Assembly (NCBI GenBank): GCA_009103225.1
Contig: RHPI01002888.1
Coordinates: 1 to 34,193 of the forward strand
Direction of reading: 5' to 3'
Origin: Chlorokybus atmophyticus
Taxonomy: Eukaryota; Streptophyta; Chlorokybophyceae; Chlorokybales; Chlorokybaceae
Length of the DNA stretch: 34,193 nucleotides
Translations under genes and position numbers: made by a program
The notes under the pieces: model-generated
Databases searched by the model: none
What the model was told of the DNA's origin: nothing
What the model saw: only the letters and a program-made list of their open reading frames with translations
Shown: piece after piece, positions 1 to 8,437 of the stretch
Layout of the letters: each line of letters begins with the position of its first letter
How positions within the stretch are numbered: the first letter of the stretch is position 1

Positions 1-3000
1 ATCCGCATCCTGGTTGGCAAGGCCTGCGCGGTGTTCCACCTCGAAGTCGTACTCCTGGAGCAGCAGCGCCCATCGTGCTAACTTTGCTGTCAAGTGCTGG
101 TTGTTCATTAGCCACTTGAGGGGTTGATGGTCAGTGACCAGTTGGAACTGCCGTCCAAACAAAAAGGGTCGGAAGAAGGAGATGGCCCACACTGCGGCGA
201 GGCACTCCCCTTCGTAGCTGCTGTAGTTGGCCTCAGCACTGTTGTTGCTGCGGCTGGCGTACGACACTACGCGCTGCTTCTTGTTGTTGTCATGCTGTAC
301 GAGCACGGCCCCCATGCCGAGCTTGCTCCAGTCTGTGTGCAGGATGAACGACCTGGTGTAGTCCGGGCGTTGCAGAATGGGAGCTGTGGTGAGGCGGAGC
401 TTCAGTTCCTGAAAGGCCTCCTGTTGTGCCTCCTTCCACACGAACTCGGTGTCCTTCTTCAGTAGTTCGTTGAGAGGCCTTGCGATCTTGGCAAAGTCTT
501 TGACAAACCGTCGGTAATAGTTGGCAAGGCCGAGGAAGGCCCGCAGCCGCGTGAGGTCTGTGGGGGCAGGGATAGCCACCAGTGCTTCCACTTTGGCCTG
601 CTGTACGTACACACCATGGGGCACAATCATATGTCCTAGGTAGGGTACCTTGTGGGTGAAGAAGGTGCACTTGTCAGGGTGCACCGTCATCCCGACTTCC
701 TTCAGCCTCTGTAGCACCTCTTCGATGTGCTGGAGATGCTCCTCATTGCTGTGACCGAAGATGAGGATGTCGTCGATGTAGCAGCGCGCGAAGTCCAACC
801 CCTTGAGGGCTTTGTCCATGACGCGCTGGAACTTGGCCGGAGCGTTCTTTAGTCCGAAGGGCATGACCTTCCACTGGTACAGCTGCCGGTTTCCCCAGAA
901 GGAAGTCTTGTGCTTGTCCTCCTCCTTGATGGGGATCTGGTTGTACCCTTGGCGCATATCCAGGATACTATAGACCGTGCAGTCTCCTACATCGTCAAAG
1001 ATGCCTTCTGCGGTAGGCATTGGATACCTGTCCTGCTTGGTCTTGTTGTTGAGGGGGCGATAGTCGCCACACATGCGCCGGTCTGTCCAGTTGCCTGCTG
1101 AATCTTTCTTCAGGGGCATGACGGTCGCGGCCGCAAAGTCCGATGTGGACTCCTCGATCAGGCCTGCATCTAGCAGCGCCTTGCACCTCTGTTCCACCAA
1201 GTCTTCTTCTAGCTTGGAGAGGCGGTACTGTCTTCTGAACACCGGTTCGGTGTCCACTAGTTCAATGTCCATCTGGTATGCTGAGCAGATGCCCAGCTCC
1301 TTCACACTGAAGCTGAATTGGCTCCTCCACTTGTTGAGGAGAGCCTCGAGTTGCTCTCGAGTCTGGCCTGTGGCCAGCGGTCCAATGGCGTGGGACCACG
1401 AGGTAGCGTTGGCGACCACTGGAATGTCTTCCACAGTGACTGCTGCCTGCTCCTCCATGTGGGCGGTCTCGAGGGCGGTGTGTGCTGCTTTGGTCTCTGA
1501 AAAGCGAGCAATCCACCCCCCAGCCAGGTGTTCGAGCTCCTGGAAGGACACATGGCGGTCCTGGAGAGCAAAGCACATTTCCAAGTACCACACCATGCTG
1601 TTCTGATCCATGGCGCGCCCTAACAACTGACATTGTTGACTGGTTGTCAGCGTGGAGCCTGTGATGCTGCCTGGAAAGAATCCCATAGCACGCTCGCGCT
1701 CGCGGGCATTGGGTTCTTCCAGCTGTCTAATGTTGGAGTCCAACACCATGCCGTCGCCTGCATTGCGGAACGCGTAGGAGCCTGGATAGGATACAAGTGT
1801 GGGTAGTGCGCGGCGCGGCTGACCAGGCTGGTTGCACTGGTAGAAGTGGTGGCGGTCAAGGCGTGTGACCGGTTGCGCTGTGCGTCCAGGGTCCAGGATG
1901 TCATCGACGACGAGATTTCGTGGCCGATTGCTGTATAGGTACTCTGCCAGAAACAGGTCTTCCACAATGGCCAGGTTGGTCCACTTGGCGCGGACGCGGT
2001 GTGCACGAGATCCATGACGCGCGGCGTTGATTTTGAGAGGATGCCCCAGCAAGGAGCATACTTGCCGATAGGCCTTGGCGACGTGGTGCCGCTTGTCATC
2101 CTCGGAGTGCACATTCTCGATGATGTACCCCAAGGGCCTAGCGATCTGACTGATCTGTAGGAGTTTGATGACTCTCATTAGCTCCCAGAACAGCTGTGAG
2201 CGAGGATCAGAGAGCCCGTGGCCTCTGCCTGCCCTGGAGTGCCCTTGACACTCCCATCCTGCTATCAGCAGGTCAATGTTGCCGACTGCCTGCAGGTGAT
2301 CCTTGGTAATCCAGCGGATGTCCTGCGGCAGAGCCTTCTGGCTCCCTTGCAGTGCCGACAGCGGTAGCTGCTGCGGGTAGCGCTGGTGCAGCTGTCGTAA
2401 ATGATGGCTCAGAGCCTCCTGTGCATGAGGGTCAGGGTCACAGTAGAGGTACTTGGTGACTGTTGTTCCTGTGTTGAGGACAGCCGCAAGCCCACTGCCT
2501 ATGCCTCCGAACAGCTCCAGCACGGTGATGCCTTGTTGTCGGCGGAACATGTGGAACTCCACAACTCCCGTAGCTATGTGGTACTGCTCCTGCACTGTAG
2601 CCTGGTCTTTGTAGACAGGGAAGTGTGCAGTGAGCTGAGGCCTGGTCAGCAGCATGTGTGCTGCTACTTGTGCGCTCCAGCGACGCTCGGATGGCTCCTG
2701 AAAGGCCACTTCTTTGGTGACAGTCTCCTGAGACTCATCGTACGGTGTAGGGGAGTCCTCTTCAGCGTTTAGGCTCGGGCTCGAGCTCGTTGCAGTTGTC
2801 CTCGGCTGCGTTCGGGCACGAGGCACACGTGAGCTTTTTGTAAGACTGTAGGTGGCTGCTGCAGCCGATCTTCGTTGCGAGCGGTCCTTGGCCACCAGTT
2901 CGAGAGGTAGGAATCCCTGCTCCTCTCCATCGTCCTCATCCCAATGCGGTCGAAACCATGCCTGCTCAGTCCAGCAGTCCATCCCCATGCCGACAGGGAA

Positions 3001-6000
3001 GTTGCAGTCCTGTCCCAGCAGTAGGTCAAAGGACCCGGCATCGGTGACCACACACCTTTGTACAATCTCGGTGCTGTGGGAAGGGTTTAGTCCTGTGAGG
3101 CGGATGCTCACAGCCTGCTTGGTAAGGCCGAGCACCTTGTCGCGGTTGCCGGTTGCGGTGTCCAGCTGGTAGGGACAGGGAAGCAGCTCAGCGCTGGTGA
3201 TGCCGAGATCTCGTGCGAGGTAGCGCCCAATGATGACAGGCTGTGCTCCAGTGTCCAGCATCACGCGTTTGGGTGCCCGCCCATTGACGGTCACGTGCTT
3301 GCCTTGGTTGGCGATCATGGCTGCATTGGCGTTGATGCGCAGCCTCTTGAAGCGACGGAACCTCTTGCGTGGAGAGACTGTTGCTTTACTCTCATCTGCG
3401 GGGCCTGACCGTAGGGCAGCCAGGGCTCCTCTGCCTGATGGATCTTGTGGGCCTCCTTGTCCTCGGCTTTGTCCAAACCGTCCTTGTCGCGGTTGCTGGT
3501 ACACGCGTGGTGGCCTAGGCACTGGAGGTGCTGCTGCAACCTGTCCAAGTGGAGGTGCAGGAGGGTTGACCCTCTGTGCAGCTGTTGTCATGCCAGGAGG
3601 AGTGGCCAGTGGCTGTGGCGGGAACCCTGGAGGACCTGGTGTTTGCGGGACTGCCTCTCGTGCAGCCTGCTCCTCTGCATAGGTCCATCGCACAGCATGG
3701 GCTGCCTCTCTGACTAGTGTACCTTCCCATGTCGCCGTCGCATTGTTGTCCACGTCTATATAGCGATGGTTCTGAGGCATGGGCTGCAGGTACACTGCGC
3801 GTAGGAGCCGCGCTCTCATGTCGTGGGTGATGGTGGGCACCCTGAGGATCCCTGCCATGTAAGCATCCCATCTGCCGTTGACCACTCCCACTTCCAGCAC
3901 TGTTATTGCTCGTGTGCGTACAGTGAGCTGGGTCTCTGGCTGTTGGACATGCTGCTCGTAAGCAGTGGCGATGCGCCTGCGCTGACGTCCTGCCTCCACC
4001 CCTGGCAAACTCAGTATCGCCTCCAGAGCTCCCTCCAGAGTGTCAGTGGCGGCGGAAGCCACTTCATCATAGGCTTGCCGTATGGAGCGAAGGAATGCGT
4101 CCACCCACGCTATTCTGGCGCCGAAAGCGAACAACGGGACTGCGGGATGGTTGGTAACCAGCCACGTCACTAACCGTGCGCGTGCCGCGTTGCCACTGTC
4201 TCGCATCCCAAGCATCTGCCGCAGTCCGATGCCTTCTTGCCGATGCAGCATGGTTGCTTGTCGCAACAGAGCAGTGCGTAGTTGTTGCTCTCCAACCAGT
4301 CCTGCTCCATCTCTTTGTGTACACCCTTGTGGTGTAAGGTAGCCCCTTCCTGGCTCCCTTTGGTCCTCAGGTAGATCCTCCACCAGCGCAGGCAGCAACG
4401 GGGCGATCACCCCCCTGGTTTGTTGAGCCAACGCCTTCGCTTGGTCAGAGTTGGTCCCGACGAAGAGCGGAGTGGTGCTGGAGGATGGACCAGCAGTTGG
4501 TGACTGAGGTATTGGTGCACGTGTAGCTTCAAGAGCTTGTTCACGTGCAGCAATGGCGGCAGCTTGATCCTGTCGCCAATGATATGCTTGTTCCAGTGCG
4601 TGGTAGCGCTGATGAAGACGAGCGGTTGTAGGAGGTCCGAGTGCTTCATCAGTGCCCAAAGGCAGGTCGGCTGCGTCGGCGATTCGCTGCTGGATGGCGT
4701 CTCGGCGGTCCCGATACGTGTCCAACGGGCTGGGTTCAAAGGTGGTGGTTGGCATGCGTGCAGGCTGGCGCGGGGCGGTCTGCATGTTGTTGTGCAACGC
4801 CCAGAACAGCTGCAGAGCCAACTCCAACACTACAGGTGGGCTGTAGCTGATCAAAAACACCCTGTCACGCATCGGAGGTGCAGTGCCAGCAAGGATCTCA
4901 TCTTCTAACTGGTGTTGAGTGAGTGCTGGAAGGGTGTGAACCTCTGGTAGCGGGAAGACGCGATCATCGCGGGCGACACGCGTGGTGCGCTCCCCCCCCC
5001 GACCGAAGGCGATGGTAGTGGGGTCTGCTCCGCGCAGGATGGTTTCCCATGCTCGTTCAGCTTGCTGACCAGTTGGGACAGCCTGAGTGACGTCGAGAGC
5101 GGGCAGAGTGGCTGCGCGCGTCGCTGCAGAGACAGCGGGCTCGACGATGGCCATTGTGGCAGTTGCGACGGTATCGGTCGGTGGTGCGAGAGTTGTCTCA
5201 ACGCCTACGGACAGAGGCACTGCTGCAGTGGGAAGTGCACCGCCCACTGGTGCAGATTCGGTAGAGATGGCGGCTGCTGCCAGTGTGCTCACCAGCGTCG
5301 GCGTCACGGTGCCCACCGGTGTACCAGGTTGTGGTGCAACTAAAGTGGGTAATGCTGACGTTGATGGAGTCGACGTTGTAGCCGGTGTGGCTGTTGCTGC
5401 GGAGGCAGCACCACTGGTGGCTTCGGAGGAGGTGCCTGCTGATGTTGTTGCAGCTTCCCCTCGTGCTCGTCGTGATGGTTGCACGCGGGACGGAGTGTTC
5501 CTGTCTCTCTCGCGTTTTGCAGCCATCAGCGCCCATCGGGCCGTGTAGCAGGCGCGGTAGTCCTGCTCCTTGTCTTCCTCCAAGCGTGCTATATGTGCCA
5601 TGAGGGCTGCCATATGGTCATCAGCTGGTGGGTTGGCTGAAGCCTTGGCGGCAACAGCAGCAGCGCGCGGACGTGTCTCTGGTCCCTTACGCTGAGGAGG
5701 TCTGTTCTTCCCCCTGTAGCCTTGCTCTTCCTTGCGAGAACTGGCATTGTTGTTGTTGTTACTGCCACCAGCGTTGTTGCTGTTGTGGGCTCCAGTGTTG
5801 TTGCTGTTGTAGCCACTGAAGTTGTTGGCAGGGTGGTTGTAGCTGTTGGCGGGCCTCAACTCTGGGAACTTGAGCCAGCAGACTGATTCCAGATGACCAA
5901 TCTTGTGACAGTGGTCGCAAACCAAAGTTGAGTATTCTTCGGTGCACTCCTTTTGGTAGTGCCCATGCCGTCCACAGCGATGACACAGCACAGGGGCAGC

Positions 6001-7269
6001 AAGTGCAGCATGAGCTGACCGTTTCCCTTTGTCGCGTGCTGGTGGAGCGTCCCGGCCACGGTCGCGGCGAGGAGGCTCAGTTGTCGTGCTGACTACAGGC
6101 CGTACGGCGCTGCGGTTGGTGTCCAGCACTGCCTTCTCATACACCAAGCGCTTGTGGATGGCTTGTGCAGTCTCGAAGGCTTCTGTGAGGGTGTAGCCAA
6201 GGGGCCTGCTGTAGTTCAGAGTTAGGCGTGTCGACTCGCTCGGAGCAGCATCCAACTCATTGACGTACATTACTGCAGTAGCCTCCTCACTGACAATCTT
6301 GTAGTCAGTGTCCTTCAGCAGACCTTCCAGTCTGGAGTACAAGCGGAGGGGATCCTCATTGGGCTTGCGTCGGAAGCGTCTCAGCTCCTCAACCTTGCTG
6401 GTGGTCTGAGGAGGGAAGGTACGGCGCAGGGCAGCGTACAGGTCCTTGAGTGGAGAATCAGAGATGGCAGCACCTACGGTGATGGCTGGTGCGCGCAGTG
6501 CTACTGACCCGAGGGTGAAAGCGCTGCCTCCTGCACGAGAGCCAGGTGTTGCTGGAGGTAGAGGAGTACCCCACTCTGCGGCTGCCGCTTGCTGTACAGC
6601 TCTTTGTTCCTCAATGATGATGGCAGAACGGTCAAGGATGCGGACTCGACGTGTGGCCTCCTTGGACTCAACTTCTGCAGGGGTCAAGTTGACAAGTACC
6701 AACTCTGGTTCCTCCTCCTCTGCCTGCTTGAGAGCTGCAGCTATGGTCAAGCCTGTTACTGCAACTGAAGTGGCAGGTGGAACGACACCTGCTGGACGGT
6801 GCAGGGATGCAGATGCTATGGTGCTGGCAAGCTCGCCATAGCCGTCTACTCGATGCAGTTCAGCAACGGACTTCCAGACATCGTGTGCTTCATGATCAAG
6901 ATACTGAGCAGCAATGTGGAAAGAGATCTCATCTGACCAGTCTTTGTTCTTCAGTGCTTGCTGCCGCATCTTGGAGTGGAACTTGATGATGAACTCATCC
7001 AGCGAGGTGGTGCCGGCACGTCCGGAGAAGCGCAGGGATGTGGTTGAACTGGAAGATTCCATCTCGTTGTCGTCGCTGTCCGATGATAGTGGAGAAGCTG
7101 GATGACGAGGAGTAGAGTGGAGCGGGGTGAAGCTGGAGATGGAGCGCGAGCCTCTGCTGCTGCGGTCGATGCTTCCGTCACTGGTCCGCTCGTAGGTGAG
7201 GTTGGTGGTTGGGCTCCAACTGCTGAGGTCACCCTCGTCTATTGGGGAGAACGGGGTGGGCCTGCTCAT
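1..7269 (-). CDS. Gag-protease-DNA methyltransferase-RT-RNase H polyprotein (partial, open at left edge)
   Basis: I read all in-frame codons from the ATG at 7269-7267 to the window edge and found no stop; the nearest upstream in-frame stop is at 7311-7309. This gives 2,423 residues. A Gag capsid-like region covers about residues 85-390. Two CX2CX4HX4C knuckles lie at 429-442 and 451-464. A long A/T/P-rich and helical region without a recognised family fills about 470-1330. The protease motif DTGA starts at D1339, followed by LLLGQD. The methyltransferase covers about 1578-1900. The RT has FGLKNAPAKFQR and the YIDD box at 2164-2167. RNase H has D2313, E2355 and D2380. Gag and Pol share one frame, so no frameshift is needed. 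The Asp-box protease, the RT and the RNase H keep their catalytic residues. It makes the particle and copies the element's RNA into DNA. Confidence 0.93.
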   Translation of the reverse strand, partial: MSRPTPFSPIDEGDLSSWSPTTNLTYERTSDGSIDRSSRGSRSISSFTPLHSTPRHPASPLSSDSDDNEMESSSSTTSLRFSGRAGTTSLDEFIIKFHSKMRQQALKNKDWSDEISFHIAAQYLDHEAHDVWKSVAELHRVDGYGELASTIASASLHRPAGVVPPATSVAVTGLTIAAALKQAEEEEPELVLVNLTPAEVESKEATRRVRILDRSAIIIEEQRAVQQAAAAEWGTPLPPATPGSRAGGSAFTLGSVALRAPAITVGAAISDSPLKDLYAALRRTFPPQTTSKVEELRRFRRKPNEDPLRLYSRLEGLLKDTDYKIVSEEATAVMYVNELDAAPSESTRLTLNYSRPLGYTLTEAFETAQAIHKRLVYEKAVLDTNRSAVRPVVSTTTEPPRRDRGRDAPPARDKGKRSAHAALAAPVLCHRCGRHGHYQKECTEEYSTLVCDHCHKIGHLESVCWLKFPELRPANSYNHPANNFSGYNSNNTGAHNSNNAGGSNNNNNASSRKEEQGYRGKNRPPQRKGPETRPRAAAVAAKASANPPADDHMAALMAHIARLEEDKEQDYRACYTARWALMAAKRERDRNTPSRVQPSRRARGEAATTSAGTSSEATSGAASAATATPATTSTPSTSALPTLVAPQPGTPVGTVTPTLVSTLAAAAISTESAPVGGALPTAAVPLSVGVETTLAPPTDTVATATMAIVEPAVSAATRAATLPALDVTQAVPTGQQAERAWETILRGADPTTIAFGRGGERTTRVARDDRVFPLPEVHTLPALTQHQLEDEILAGTAPPMRDRVFLISYSPPVVLELALQLFWALHNNMQTAPRQPARMPTTTFEPSPLDTYRDRRDAIQQRIADAADLPLGTDEALGPPTTARLHQRYHALEQAYHWRQDQAAAIAAREQALEATRAPIPQSPTAGPSSSTTPLFVGTNSDQAKALAQQTRGVIAPLLPALVEDLPEDQREPGRGYLTPQGCTQRDGAGLVGEQQLRTALLRQATMLHRQEGIGLRQMLGMRDSGNAARARLVTWLVTNHPAVPLFAFGARIAWVDAFLRSIRQAYDEVASAATDTLEGALEAILSLPGVEAGRQRRRIATAYEQHVQQPETQLTVRTRAITVLEVGVVNGRWDAYMAGILRVPTITHDMRARLLRAVYLQPMPQNHRYIDVDNNATATWEGTLVREAAHAVRWTYAEEQAAREAVPQTPGPPGFPPQPLATPPGMTTAAQRVNPPAPPLGQVAAAPPVPRPPRVYQQPRQGRFGQSRGQGGPQDPSGRGALAALRSGPADESKATVSPRKRFRRFKRLRINANAAMIANQGKHVTVNGRAPKRVMLDTGAQPVIIGRYLARDLGITSAELLPCPYQLDTATGNRDKVLGLTKQAVSIRLTGLNPSHSTEIVQRCVVTDAGSFDLLLGQDCNFPVGMGMDCWTEQAWFRPHWDEDDGEEQGFLPLELVAKDRSQRRSAAAATYSLTKSSRVPRARTQPRTTATSSSPSLNAEEDSPTPYDESQETVTKEVAFQEPSERRWSAQVAAHMLLTRPQLTAHFPVYKDQATVQEQYHIATGVVEFHMFRRQQGITVLELFGGIGSGLAAVLNTGTTVTKYLYCDPDPHAQEALSHHLRQLHQRYPQQLPLSALQGSQKALPQDIRWITKDHLQAVGNIDLLIAGWECQGHSRAGRGHGLSDPRSQLFWELMRVIKLLQISQIARPLGYIIENVHSEDDKRHHVAKAYRQVCSLLGHPLKINAARHGSRAHRVRAKWTNLAIVEDLFLAEYLYSNRPRNLVVDDILDPGRTAQPVTRLDRHHFYQCNQPGQPRRALPTLVSYPGSYAFRNAGDGMVLDSNIRQLEEPNARERERAMGFFPGSITGSTLTTSQQCQLLGRAMDQNSMVWYLEMCFALQDRHVSFQELEHLAGGWIARFSETKAAHTALETAHMEEQAAVTVEDIPVVANATSWSHAIGPLATGQTREQLEALLNKWRSQFSFSVKELGICSAYQMDIELVDTEPVFRRQYRLSKLEEDLVEQRCKALLDAGLIEESTSDFAAATVMPLKKDSAGNWTDRRMCGDYRPLNNKTKQDRYPMPTAEGIFDDVGDCTVYSILDMRQGYNQIPIKEEDKHKTSFWGNRQLYQWKVMPFGLKNAPAKFQRVMDKALKGLDFARCYIDDILIFGHSNEEHLQHIEEVLQRLKEVGMTVHPDKCTFFTHKVPYLGHMIVPHGVYVQQAKVEALVAIPAPTDLTRLRAFLGLANYYRRFVKDFAKIARPLNELLKKDTEFVWKEAQQEAFQELKLRLTTAPILQRPDYTRSFILHTDWSKLGMGAVLVQHDNNKKQRVVSYASRSNNSAEANYSSYEGECLAAVWAISFFRPFLFGRQFQLVTDHQPLKWLMNNQHLTAKLARWALLLQEYDFEVEHRAGLANQDAD
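1570..2538 (-). other. C5-cytosine DNA methyltransferase domain embedded in the polyprotein, DNMT3-like
   Basis: This is a domain of the gag-pol frame, about residues 1578-1900, between protease and RT. The motifs occur in canonical order. Motif I is VLELFGGIGSG at 1583 (S-adenosylmethionine binding). Motif IV is AGWECQGHS with the catalytic Cys at 1674. Motif VI is the ENV triplet at 1718-1720. Motif VIII is SRAHRVRAKWTNL around 1756. A motif IX/X block runs from RERERAMGFF near 1860 to LLGRAM at 1882-1887. The AHR-x-R element in motif VIII resembles the DNMT3 group. The Pro normally before the catalytic Cys is Glu here. No chromatin-reading domain such as PWWP, ADD or UBA is visible. It would methylate cytosine in DNA, plausibly the element's own cDNA or its insertion site. 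Family assignment rests on motifs read by eye. Confidence 0.88.
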
Positions 7270-7460
7270 ACAGCTGGTCCAGAGGTGAAAGGGTAGAGTG
7301 CTTGTGCTCTACCGTCTATCCTGATGCTGTTACCACCCAACACACTAGTGCTTGTGCGCACTATGTGATGACAATGATAACGAATGCCCAGCGATGTATC
7401 CCTGGGTGCAGACTGCACTATCTGATGCAGATTGCAACACACTCACTTGTGCAAAGAGGG

Positions 7461-7790
7461 TGACACTGTAAGTCAACAAGCCACTACGATAGGTAGTGCT
7501 GTGGACACAGTTCTTTGCATGAGTGGATAGAATGATACACTGTTAAGTGAGGTGAATGAGTGTGCAACACGTGGATACAACACCCTGACTACTGAAACAA
7601 CACACCACCGTCAAGCTCACAGCAATGGCAGGCACAGCGCACAAGAGCATGCACCGTGTCTCACGCAGTAAGGGAATTCTTGGCAACCGGGGCAGCGTGC
7701 TTCCAGTTCAAGTCGCTTCACAAGCTCCTTAGAAACAGAGTCTTTACTTCTTGGTACTCCTAGTACTCACAGTACTCACTTACAGTGTCA
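7461..7790 (-). repeat. Segment bounded by a perfect 13-bp inverted repeat: LTR or self-priming pair
   Basis: TGACACTGTAAGT at 7461-7473 is the exact reverse complement of ACTTACAGTGTCA at 7778-7790, so the segment runs TG...CA in both directions as an LTR would. It lies 191 bp upstream of the gag start codon. However, no TATA box is seen inside it, and no TGG-type tRNA primer site follows its gag-proximal end. A TATA box lies just outside, about 30 bp before 7790. The alternative is that the copy at 7790 is the mRNA 5' end and the copy at 7473-7461 is its primer-binding site, as in Tf1-type self-priming elements. Confidence 0.5.
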
Positions 7791-7818
7791 CCAGCCAGTC
7801 TGGTGACGTGACTTCCTA

Positions 7819-7825
7819 CTTATAC
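7819..7825 (-). promoter_or_regulatory. Candidate TATA box of the retrotransposon
   Basis: On the minus strand the sequence reads TATAAGT, with its first T at 7825. The expected start of transcription 30-35 bp downstream falls on 7790-7795, where the 13-bp inverted repeat begins. No other TATA-like sequence was seen between here and the gag start. Confidence 0.45.
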
Positions 7826-7830
7826 ATGTC

Positions 7831-8437
7831 AAATCATGACTGTGCAGTGCCACGCGGGCACTAGGCCAACGGTCACATCGAGGCCTCATGCTATTTCGGA
7901 AATCTCCTAAGACTTGATATAGCACATGTGTTCTTAACAGACTTGCAACTGATCAGCTACGCGCGGTCCCTACAGACAGGTCTATAAAGTAGCCCTAGCT
8001 ACAGGCTACATGAGTGATACAGTAGCTAGCAGTAGGCTGGGGCTCGCGCGGTCTTCATGCTGGTAGCCCTGGCGTGGGGCTGGGTGTAGGCATGCTTGAG
8101 AAGAACTGGCATGCGAGGGTAGATGGCATGACAACTTTCCCCAAGCAAATGGCTGATTGGCAACGAGGTAAGCACTGTGTGACACTGTGACACTGTGTGT
8201 AACGGATTGTTCTTCTGTAAGTAGCATTTGCAAGATGCTGTTGTTGATATTATAAACGGCCACTGGGTATAAAGCTACGTTTATTCCAAGGAGGACGCTA
8301 TTCGTAACGTCATGTGTCAGGTGCTGCGATTGCTTCGTGACCTCACAACACCGTGACACTGATCAACCTGCCCGTGACAGGTAGTTGACTGTTGGCATGA
8401 GGTGTCTTAGACGCTCAAGGAGTGCCCCTTCCACTAG
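7831..8437. other. No gene seen; probable U3/LTR remainder and flank
   Basis: No convincing reading frame. The part nearest 7,831 is probably U3 of the 5' LTR, but its outer border is not visible. A TATAAAG on the plus strand at 7983-7989 has no recognisable gene behind it. Confidence 0.4.

Larger units (their letters stand above)
1..7830 (-). mobile_element. Ty3/gypsy LTR retrotransposon carrying a DNA methyltransferase, 5' part
   Basis: The element reads on the minus strand from a promoter/LTR region near 7,830 down to the left edge, where it is cut inside or just after RNase H. It carries Gag, protease, a C5 methyltransferase domain, reverse transcriptase and RNase H in one frame. RT before any integrase, together with the CCHC/DTG/YIDD order, fits Ty3/gypsy; a copia element would have integrase before RT. 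Integrase and the 3' LTR must lie left of the window. The outer edge of the 5' LTR cannot be fixed without the second LTR, so 7,830 is only the position of the likely TATA box. The intact coding frame suggests a recent insertion. Confidence 0.9.

Noticed and set aside
1570-2538. Methyltransferase as a separate host gene interrupted by the element
   Set aside because: It shares the exact frame with the protease upstream and RT downstream, with no stops, start signals or introns between them.
7681-7740. tRNA-like or primer-binding sequence (GCAACCGGGGCAGC...CCAGTTCAAGTCGC)
   Set aside because: A B-box-like word is present, but no acceptor or anticodon stems pair and it is not next to an LTR border.
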